The notes under the pieces: model-generated
Told to the model about the DNA's origin: nothing
Database searches by the model: none
The model's input: the letters and a program-made list of their open reading frames with translations, nothing else
Source: Pteria penguin
Taxonomy: Eukaryota; Mollusca; Bivalvia; Pterioida; Pteriidae
Direction of reading: 5' to 3'
DNA length: 64,000 bases
Assembly: GCA_035048485.1 (NCBI GenBank)
Contig: CM068581.1
Location: 3,382,430 to 3,446,429, forward strand
Shown: positions 47,501 to 59,500 of the stretch, in pieces
Numbering within the stretch: position 1 is the first letter of the stretch
Layout: each line of letters starts with the position of its first letter
Made by a program: the position numbers and the translations under genes

Positions 47501-50500
47501 CAGAACCACTGAACAGAATTTGATGAAACTTGATAAGCATGTAGTACTCATGGTCCCCTACAAGTGTTGTTGTTTTTCGTCCGGATTCATCAACAGGTGG
47601 CGCCACCACAGGCAAAAGTAGGTCAAAGAGGGTACCCTCCTTTGACAAACTTTTTCTTCAGACCGGGGGCATACAGAGACAAACCGAATGCATAGGAATG
47701 ATCTAGAGGGATGTGTGAAGAAGTGTTGTTATTTTTGGTTCCATTCTGAAATCAAATTTTTGACGTTTTTTTGTACTTGGTAGTTTTAATGCAGAAAAGA
47801 GGTATTTTTTTCTTTTAGTAAACATTGATGCATTAATTTGGTTTAATTTGATCATTTTGATGGTAAGAAATACTACTGCGAAGAAAATTTTTCAATATTT
47901 TATGTTTTGGATTTTTTATGAATTTTTTAAGACTTTCAAGAAAAAGGGGGGTGGGATAATTGGTGTAAACATTTCACATTTTGAACTTTTTCTTCGGAAG
48001 CACTTCCTGGAATTCAATGAAACTTGGCATGCATCAAATACTCAAGGTCCCCGACAAATGTGGTCATCTTTGTCAGGATCCATGAACAGGTGGCACCACC
48101 ACAGACAAAAGTAGGTCACAGAGGGTACCCTCCTTTGACAAACTTCTTATTCAGATCGGGTGCATACAGCGACAAACCGACTGCATAGGAATGATTTAGA
48201 GGCATATGGGAAGAAGTGTTGATATTTTTGGTTCCATTCCGAAATCAAATTTTTGACGTTTTTTCATTTTTATTTTGGACTTTTTTATTTTAATGCATTA
48301 AAGAGTTATTATTTTCTTTTAGTAAACATTGATGCATTCATTTGGTTTCATTTAACCATTTCTATGGTAAGGAATGCTGGTGCGAAGGAATTTTTTCAAT
48401 ATCTCGATTTTTGAATTTTTTATGAATTTTTTAAGACTTCCAAGAAAAGGGGGGTGATAAAACTGGGTAGGATGCAAGTACTCATAGTCCTTTTCAAAGG
48501 TTTTGTTTTTTGTGCGGATCATCCAAATTGGTTAACAGATACTAAAAGTAGGTCTCACAATGGGACATATACCACTTGGTAATTGAAATATGGAGAGTAG
48601 TTGTTCAAATCCAGCTGTGGTCAAAAATTTTTTTTTTTTTTTTTACACATCTAAATAAGTATTTAGATGTTTCTCAACACTCAACATATGAAATTAGGAA
48701 TTTTACGTTTAAGACTTCCAAAAAAAAAAGGGGGGGGGGTTTGGCCATTTTTCACATTTTCAACTTTTTCTACAAAACTGTTTGAAGGATTTTAATAAAT
48801 CTTGGTAGAAATAAGTCACTTATGATCCTCTTCAAATTCTGTTGTTTTCGTCCAGACCTCTTTACAGGTGGCGCCACCATAGTCAAGAGTAGGTCACAAA
48901 AGAGTTCCCTCGTTTAACAATATTCTTTTTCATATGGGCTGTATACAGAGACAAACAGAATGCATAGAAATGATCTAGATGGATGAGTGAAGATGTATTG
49001 TCATTTTGGTTCCCTTCCAAAATCAAATTTTAGAATTTTTTTCGACATTTCTTTGGACTTGGTGATTCAATGCAGAAAAAAGTGTCATATTTCCTAGTTA
49101 ATTGATAATGATGATTTCTTATGGACTATTGTGATCATAATTATGGTAAGGATTGTTACTTTGAAAGAATTTTGTCAATATCTCAATTTTTGGATTTTCT
49201 ATGAATTTTTTAAGACTTCCAAATGAGGGTGTATAGGAACAATTCAATCACATTTTTCACTTCTGCTGTTATACCACATGAAAGATTTTAATGAAACATG
49301 GAATACATGAAGTACTAAAAGTCCTCTATCAATTTGGTAAATTTCATCCAAATTGGTTAACAGATAATGCCACCATGTCTAAAAAGCAGTTCTCACAATA
49401 GTACATATACCACTTGGTAATTGAAATATGGAGAGTAGCGGTTCAAATCCAGCTGTGGTCAAAATTTTTTTTTCATTTCTTTACACATCTAAATAAGTTT
49501 TTAGATGTTTCTCAACACTCAACATATGAAATTAGGCAATTTTAAGTTAGATCTGGACAATATTTGAAACAATTGTTGTTCATGACCCGGACTTGAAATC
49601 AGTTAACAAAAGGCCCCACCTAAAGAAAATGACTAACTTGTTGCCCTGAATGACTTCTTGCAGAGACAAAGGAAATGCTTAATATCAAAATCACCAGAAT
49701 GGATGTGCAAAAAAGTGTTGTTTTTTATTCTAGCCTGAAATAAAATTTGACATATTTTCAACATCTGTGTTGACTTAGTCACATTAATGCAAAAATAAAT
49801 GAATTCTTCCTTCATGCATGACTGATAATCTAGGTACTCAGGTGAGCGATATAGGCCCACTTGGGCCTCTTGTTAAGTCGGACAGCCAATGAGATCCCGT
49901 GTTACAAACAAAATGCATTAGAATATGCGTTACTTCAACTTACTTATGTATCATTTCATGTCTGAAACATATTTTGAATCTTTAGGAGTTTTGAGATGAA
50001 AATCATAAGACTTTGAGATTTCTGTCAGTGACAGTCACTAAATGATAGATATCAGAGTAAGTTTATGCTGAAAATATACTCTATAAAATGCATTGAGAAA
50101 CAATGCAATTTAAAAAAATTGAAGGAAATGAGAGGATCGGACATCAAATTTATTAATGCTTTAGGGAATTATCAAACTTTATCACTTAATTGGTTATATT
50201 TATTGTCATCATTGAGATATTTTTCTTGTAGTGTGGACTGGTCTTCCAGCTTTATCAATTTGGATGACATTTCTTGTTCAGATAGTGATGAGGAACTGCC
50301 AGAGGGATTGACGCCTACAATTCTTGGTAAATTATCATCAAGATCATCTAATTAAAAAGATGTACATTATTTAGTACCTTGAATGTACTGTTTATCTGAC
50401 AGTGTGTCAGTCTTTCAGTTGAGACAGAAGTGACTTGTTGGTGCCATGTCTTTCAGATGAGACAGTAAAAATTCACCTATTGGTATCCTTTTGCTTTATG

Positions 50501-53500
50501 TCAGTCCATTGCATACTGGTATATATTTGGAAATTTATGTGAAGTGCATTAGCCACTGTGAATGTATAAGTGAAGTAATCTGAAGTGGTGATATGAACAG
50601 ATAAACAAAAACAAAAATGAATGACACTTGTATCAAAAATGGAATATTTGCTAGGGGTTTTTTTATCAAACATCTAAGTTAAAATCAATATTTCTTTGAA
50701 ATTTACCTACATAGAAATGTACAGATGGGTGCAGTCCTAAGATAACATACACATTAATGCGAAAAGCGGTCATGAGGACTGCTTTAGCACACTTGCTAGG
50801 ACTGCTCGACAGGAAGCGCGTGCGCTTCTCGCATTAACGCGGGAGGGAATTCGCATTAACGTGATCTATTCCCGTGTGCACTTGATCTAGTCGCACGTTC
50901 ACATGTCTATATTTGTAATTCTCTATGCAGTAATGACGGAGAAAATAAAATGGATCTAATTAAATTACCACGAATGTCGCCATAAAAACATGTATTAAAT
51001 GTTTTGTTAAAATGACACCCTGCATTAAGGATTTCATATGTAATATAACAAAGAAAATTATCGTGTAGACATGCAAAAAGGTATTTATGAAAAAACTTCG
51101 TCAGTTTATACTAGCATGATTACTTTCTAATTCCATTTATTTATTTATTTTCAATATCTTTATGTATGTATCTATTTCTTATTTGTTGATTCTTATATAA
51201 CTAATTTATTTATGTATTTACATGCATTTGTTATTTATGTATTTATTATTATTATTATTTTTAATAAGCTATTTTCTATAATTTATGAATCATCATCATT
51301 TTTATTATCTTTATTCATTTTTCTTTCATTATTATTATTATTATTTATTATTATTATTATTATTATTTTCCTAAAGTAAGAATAAATTAAAGTCAATGTG
51401 CGGAAATTGCGTTCAATATTTTTAAAAGTATCCCTTAACTCGGAAGGGTTTTATTCAATTCTAAATATTTTACTTACTAATATGTTTTTATATTTAAATA
51501 CACAATGTATATATCTATTCTCCTTCAAATCCTTCTTTATGAACATGTTAACACAAGTTTTATGTTGTAAGCAAGCGAACGTGGCTGTCAAGCACATTCA
51601 TGAGGCAGTCAAACGCGTTAAAGCGGTCTCGAAATTAAGTTCACATGGAAATCTGCGCTAACGCATACGCGTGTGCTCAGCAGTCCTGAGCGCACGAGGA
51701 AAGCAAACTTCACGTTAACGCGACATGAACATAATGTTATGTTAGGACTGCACCTCACTGTAGGTGTAAGGGTACAATTTGAAACATAGAGTTTTAGAAT
51801 AAAATGAAGAATGTTTAGCAGTGTGGGAGTGAAAAAATTATTGTGGAGTACTTGTATGACCAGTAAATTAATAAAAATAGAAATAGTACTGGTATATATT
51901 AAAGTTGTGACTACTTGCAGGGAAAATGCATGAAGGGGACACAGTGTGGCTTAAATATAAAGGCTTTCCTCGGTGGCCAGCTAAGGTATATTGTCTATTG
52001 CTTGTAATGTGATACTTGTAAATATCTAAATATAATGCCTTAATGTTGTAGAGAGAATATTGATTAGAATCAGTTTACAAAAAAAGAAATGCATTGATAA
52101 GAGGAGAGTTTAGACTTGAGCTTGGTCATTTCGAAAAGTCAAAGTTATTTACGCAAAGGTCATTTTTATTCTATATTCAAAATGTGTCAGTGTAAAAAAC
52201 TTGGACAGAAGTCCAGTTTTAATCACTGTGATGTATTACAGGAATGACTTTGACATTCCCAAAATTAAAGGTCATAAGAATGCAACAGTTAGTATTGCTA
52301 ATGAGTTTGTATGCTATACCTAACCTATACTTTACCATAAAAAATCTGAATGTGCAGTGGATTCTGTTTTATCTGATAGCCTAGTTGCATGAACATAATG
52401 ATCAGTTTATTGTATTGATGTTCAAAGGTGATCAGAACTGGAGGGTAACAATATAACTACATTTAGAGATGTTTGTTGGCATAATACTCTGTGATATTGA
52501 TTTGTTTGTTATTTTACTTCAATTTTACTGTTTCATTCAAAGATAGGAAAATGAGAGATTAATACTAATGTGTTTCCTTGGATTCAAGGGTTGTGAATGG
52601 TTAGAGCTTCACACATATTGGTATCTACTTGTAATACATGTACAACCTGCGACCTCAAAATCCTATAAACTACAGGGAACTTCTTGCTAGTCTTTAAGAG
52701 CTCAGAATAAGTTAGTAATTTGAGACCACCTGTTTGAGTCTGTGATTAATGTGTTGCAAGTGTCCCCACTCTAAGAATATATCTGATTTAGTATAATCAC
52801 TGTTAGTAGTTTTCCTCCAGGAAAAAGCTGTAAATTTGGAACCTTTCCCACACTCGAGAATTAAAAATTGTCAAGAACTCAGAAATCTTTTAATTCACAT
52901 GTAACATCTTCAGTTCAGAATCATTTTTGCCAAACCTGGTGCTATTGTCTAAGTGCTGTTATATGCACCCTACATTGCATATGTTTGTGACACCTTTCTA
53001 AGATCTTCCCTTGTGTAATTGCCAGGGTCGCAATGTGGATTGATATTCTGAGTCAGGATGTCTACCACTACTTAAATTGTAGAGTACACATGTCATGAAA
53101 TCAATTTTCCTTCCATGTGACAGTGTGGGTCACCATAGGCTTTGTAATAGGCGTGAATTGCCTATTGGCAAGATTTTGTAGTTTCTATACAATACAGAAC
53201 TTATAGGATGCTTTATTTATGATGACATATTTTACTGTAACAGATGATGCACTGGCTATCAGATAAAACAGAGTTCTGAATTGTTATCTTCAGATAAAGT
53301 GGACAAATTACTGAAAAAATACATAGAAATGGTTTGGTGTTTCAAGTACGATATCAAATAGAACAAACTATTAGATAACATGCTATCAGATTAAGTGGAG
53401 CTCAATGTATATACATGTATTTTAAAAAGACAACATATATTGAATTTTACTTCAGGGTCATCTCAGATGAGGTAAAATTTACACAACATGTTCATTGTAT

Positions 53501-56500
53501 TTAAGCTTGAATAGTTTATACTGTAGATGATTTTTTTTAAAACAATACTGACATAATTTCTACTTGAAATCGATCAAAACCACAAAGATAAACATGTACA
53601 TGTATTGTAATGGATTTTGGGTAAGAACTATTATACATGTAGATCAGTCTGTAGATCATTCTGTAGATGCGTGTTTTTTTTGTTTGTTTGTTTGATTTTT
53701 GGATAAGAAAATAAAAACATACCTGTGTTTTGTGGATGTAAAATATCTGTTACATTATTCCATAATTCCATAATTACTTATTGAAGTTCTGAATTTATAT
53801 TAATGTAAAATAAAAAACTTGAATACACACAAATTTGTTTATTTCACCCAGGTGTCAAAACTTTATTTTACAAAGAAGAAGATTCAGCGAATAACTGTGG
53901 AGATGATTCATCCTTTACCAAATATGGACAAAAAGTCAGTGCTTACAAATAAATCACGTTTTAGGTTACCAAATTTTAAGCGAGATTCAAAGATCTGCTG
54001 TAATTATTACCTTACCAGATCTGCAGTGAATATTACCTCGCAAGATCTACAGTGAAAATTACCTTAACCAGATCTGCAGTGAATATGCAGTGATTATTAC
54101 TTAGTTACCAGATCCTCCCCACAGTGAATATTACCTCACCAGGTCAGCCCCAAAGTGAATATAAGCAAACCAGATCTTTCTCACAGTGATTATAAATTAC
54201 CAGATCTGTCCCACAGTGAATATTACCTTACCAGATTAGCCCTTCTGATTATTACTTACCAGATCAGATACCAGAAATATGACTTCAATACACATATACC
54301 TCATTTGTAAACTTATAGAACAGTATAATATCCTCTGCTGTAGAATATACCTTGTTCTTTGAACATTTTTTACCCTGAAGTAGAGAATTATACCCTTTTG
54401 TTCAGTATGTTTTCTCCTTTCAGATATACTGTGATGTATAATACATCAAGGATTTTGCCTTTCTTGAATCCTAATCTAGATCAGTTTATGGTAAGAAGCA
54501 CTTGAGTTCTAGAATTAAATTAAGATCAATAATGTATAATTGCTCTTAATAACATTTTTAATCAAAACAGTAAATATAGTTCCATGTTTCGAAAAATATC
54601 ATGCTGTTGCCTATATCAAAACTTTTCTTTGGTGAAAAATTACTGGAAATCACTAGAAGTAGCATCACCTAATCATGATAGAGGTGTCTAACAGAAAGCT
54701 AGTAGTCCCAAGTGACTTAGAAATTACTAGCAGTAGCAGCCTCTAATCATGATAGAGGTGTCTAACAGAAAGCTGGTTGTCCCTAGTGACTTAGAAATCA
54801 CTAGCAGTAGCAGCCTCTAATCATGATAGAGGTGTCTAACAGAAAGCTGGTTGTCCCTAGTGACTTAGAAATCACTAAAGGTAGCAGACTCTAATCATGA
54901 TAGAGGTGTCTAACAGAAAGCTGGTAGTCCCTAGTGACTTAGAAATCTCTAGAGGTAGCAACCCGTAATCTTGATAGAGGTATGTAACAGAGAGCTGGTA
55001 TTCCCTAGTGAATTAGAATTCACTAGAAGTAGCACCCCCTTATGATGATGTAGGTGTCTAACAGTAAGCTAAAGAAAGAATTAAGAATAACTGCCTGTAG
55101 CATATCACATCTGTATTCAGGAATTAAAAACCAAACTGTATAATTAGTATGTATATAAGTTGAATTGTTAATTGTATGATAGATTATATTCAGCCCTAGT
55201 AAGACTTCATACACAGTTATGGATTGATAGTAGGTGAAAACGAGAAGACTGCATTAGGAAGGGTGAAGCAATCTGACTATGTGACATCCAATTTGGATAA
55301 CTACTTCCATTTGTTAACAACAGCAAGATAAACATAATTATTAAGATAAAGTAAATACACAATGATTATAAATTAGAAGTATTTCTATACAAAAATTATC
55401 CTTTTTTGCTGTATTCCTCTCTCTTGACCAAGGATACAGTAATTGTAGTATTGTGATTCACAACATTAAAGACTGATAGTATGATATTAAAATCAAAGTG
55501 TAATGTGTAGCAATGTAATTATGTAATGTTTTTTATATATACCCTTGGCCAAAATGATAAGGACTCTTGAAAACCTACCTTTTTTCTGTGTCTTCATTGT
55601 CTTTGTATGTGTATTTCATTTCAAGAAATGTTTCTTTTAGGTAAGTTATTGTTGGGGGCATAAATGTTCTATAAAAACAAATGAAATACGTGCAATACTT
55701 AAATTATAAAATGTATTATCTCATATTTGGTATAATTCTACTTTAGAGTATTACTTTCAATTTTATTCATATCAGCTTTATGTACTTTGAAATGGATAAG
55801 CCTTAGTAAATATTTTGCCTAAATCCCTGGGGTTTATCTTTTTGTGTTGACAGAAAGAAGGAAATGAGCATAAAAATCCTGAATATGCAGCACTGTTTAA
55901 ATTGGCTACAGAAGAAGTCATTTCTGAACGGGATAAAAAGGCACTTAAATCACTTCCCACAGAGAAAGCCGAGTGTCACACACCAGACCATAGTAAGTGT
56001 ATGATCTGATGCCATATGAGAACTTTGTTTATGGTGAATGATGTGATTTTTAGGTTACCTGAGCCCATGGCCCTCATAAGCTGTAGTAATAGGGATTTGC
56101 CCATTGTCTGTAAGTCTGTTAAATTTCACATTTTGTACTTCCTTCATCATCATTGAAAGGATTTAGATGAACACAATAGGAATGAGGTATTCATAGTCTT
56201 CTACTGGTGTTGTAGCTTTTCAACCAGATCTGTTGTGGGGGGGGGGGGATCCAGAGAACAGCGATGTAGACCTCAGCGGGTACACTCCTTTGACCAACTT
56301 TTACAGACTGACTACATAGATCAGTAAACTGCATGCATCAGAGTAATATCAAAATGTGTTTTAAGCATTGTTATTGGTAAGCTGAGGGCTCAAGTAAATG
56401 ATTGTGATCACTCTTCCTTCAACATGTTTGTCCATCCAATATAGACGTTTTATACTTTTGGCTTAAGGACTGCTAAAAAGTTTACACAGCATCTCTATAA

Positions 56501-59500
56501 AGATGATGCAGTCAAAGTCACCTTTTAGTGCTGTTTTTCAGCCAGATTAGTCAAGGGTAAATTTAGAGAAAGATGATATAGGCCCCAGATAGGAACCCCC
56601 TTTTACACATTTGTTCAGAATGGGTGCATAGTTTGACAAGCCAGATGTATCTGAGTGATCTAGAAGGGCCTTTCAAGAAGTGTTTTGGAGTCAGATTGTG
56701 TAAGAAATGTGGAATTTTGAATACAACTCCAGTCTTCTCTCACATGGAAATAGTGCAGGAGTGTAAATAAAAGCAATATACAATTCTGATTCAGATGAGA
56801 TTGATCAGATAAGAAAAAGATACTATTAGATGTTACAACATTAAAGATATGGTTATTGTGCAATTGCTATTAGTGTGTGTACACAGTTAATTAGTATAGC
56901 TATCTATTTACAATATTGCAAAAAAACGTGATTACCGGTATTGTGCATTACTTATTTGTATGTATACACAGTTTTTTTTTATTAAAAACTATTCACAGTG
57001 AGTGCTGTTTTTTAAGTACACAAGGATTGCTTGAAAACTTTTTATGATTAGTTTTTGATTATATTATTGCCTCTATGATTAAAATACACACAAGATCAGT
57101 TTTGGATTGTATTTATTTCACTGGATAAGCAGTTCTGAAATCCTGGCATGTATAGAAGTCAGAGGAAATTTATAATACAGGATCAAAAAAATATTCAAAG
57201 GATTAATTCAAAAGGATGATGCCTATTGTTTTTCAAGGAAATGTCAAAGGTCAAGGTCACATTCCAAACATTGTTTGACAACTGCACCTTGTAAAAAATA
57301 TCCAAACAGAATTATTTGGGTTTGATAAGAATGAAAAGAAGCCACAGTCTGAGATCCAAGGTGAAGGTCACTGACCCTTATCCTAACTGTAATTCATGCT
57401 AATCATTAATGATAAACTGCAGCTTATAAACACTAAACTGATAAAATTGTTTGGGCTAGGGCTATCAAACTTGGTGCTCTTTATAACAACTGTTTGAGCT
57501 AGGGCTATCAAACGTGGTACTCTTTATAACAAGTGAGTGTCTCCAATTGTTGCATTTACAGGTGGTAATGCATTTTAGTATGTTTGTATAATACATTTTT
57601 GTCCTTTGTGGAAACTTTCTTAAAATTAAGTGACAGGTGTATTTTACAGTGTAGGCTTTGTTCTTGTTTTAAATGAAGTAGCTCTGACTAAGATACACAC
57701 TAGGCCCATATGTATATAACATGGGTTTAAGGTCAGAGAATAGGTAAATCCAACATTGTTATAGTTAAACCATAGGAAGAAAGATGTTAATTCAGGGACA
57801 TACCATATGTATGTATGTAAAGGGTGTAGAAGTGGGGATATAACAGGAGAATAAACATGTGGGTGGTATGTATGTAGAGGGGTGCTAAAGTGGGGATATA
57901 ACAGAAGTATAAACATGTGGGCAGTATGTATGTAGAAGGGATGTTAAAGTGGGGGTATAACAGGAGAATAAACATGTGGGCAGTATGTATGTAGAGGGGT
58001 GTTAAAGTGGAGATATAAAAGGAGTATAAACATTTGGACGGTATGTATGTAGAAGGGTGTTAAAGCAGGGATATAACAAGAGAATAAACATGTGGGCAGT
58101 ATGTGTGTACAAGATTTGTTAAAGTGGGGATATAAAAGGAGTATATACATTTAGACGGTATGTATGTAGAAGGGTGTTAAAGCAGGGATATAACAAGAGA
58201 ATAAACATGTGGGCAGTATGTATGTACAAGGTTTGTTAAAGTGGGGATATAAAAGGAGTATAAACTTGTGGGCAGTATGTATGTAGAGGGGTGTTAAAGT
58301 GGGGATATAAAAGGAGTATAAACTTGTGGGCAGTATGTATGTAGAAGGGTGTTAAAGTGGGGATATAAAAGGAGTATAAACATTTGGACAGTATGTATGT
58401 AGAAGGGTGTTAAAGCAGGGATATAACAAGAGAATAAACATGTGGGCAGTATGTATGTACAAGGTTTGTTAAAGTGGGGATATAAAAAGGAGAATTAACA
58501 TGTGGGCAGTATGTGTGTACAAGGTTTGTTAAAGTGGGGATATAAAAAGGAGAATTAACATGTGGGCAGTATGTGTGTACAAGGTTTGTTAAAGTGGGGA
58601 TATAAAAAGGAGAATTAACATATGGGCAGTATGTATATAGAAGGGGTGTTAAAGTGGGGATATAAAGAGAATAGACATTTGGGCAGTACCGGTATGTATG
58701 TAGAAGGTGTATTAAAGCAGGGATATAATATGAATATATAGACCGTATATATAAATGTAGAAGGGGCGTACAAACTGCAGGGATCTGACAAAAACAAATA
58801 CATTTGAATGTGTGTATTTACATTTGAAAACAATTGATGGATGGAACTTTTATGTTATAATGACTGTATTCATTTCACCATAGCAACTTCACACACATGG
58901 TGTATTGAATTTATAGTTGGTTTATCAGTAGATTACCTATTATATGGTATAAACTTTGAAATCTTATTGATTTGATTATCTCCCCCCTGAATCTAGTTCT
59001 TGGTCTGTCTGTTTGTCTGTGGCAATAACTTTAAAAACTTCAATGTAACTTTTCAACTATAGCAGATAGGGCTTTCATATTTCACATGTGTATTCTTTGT
59101 GACAGGACTTTTCTGTCAGGACAATAATTTTTGACCTTCTGACTTTTGATCTATATCTCAAAAACTTTAACATAGTTATAACTTTGAATCGTTAGAGGTA
59201 AGACTTTCATACTTCACATACATACTTCTTGTGACAGACTTTTCCATCCGGAAAGTTTGTTTTTACTTTGTGACTTTGACCGTGACTTTTGACTTACATT
59301 TCAAAAACTTTAACATTGCTTATAACTTTTGAATCATAAGGGGCAGGGCTTTCATATTTCACATTTGTATTCTTTGTGACAAGACCTTTGCATCGGGACC
59401 AAAATTTTGACTTGCATAGTGATCTTGACTGTGTCCTTTGACTTACATTTTGTAAACTTTAACTTTGGGTATATGTATTGAATGGTAAGTGATAGGACTT

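Noticed and set aside
55778..55960. 60-codon minus-strand frame
   Set aside because: Shadow of the plus-strand gene 2 exon at 55854-55992.
57644..58833. Minus-strand frames with repeated 'LLYPHF' and 'THILPTC'
   Set aside because: Read from the 58-bp minisatellite, which shifts frame between copies.
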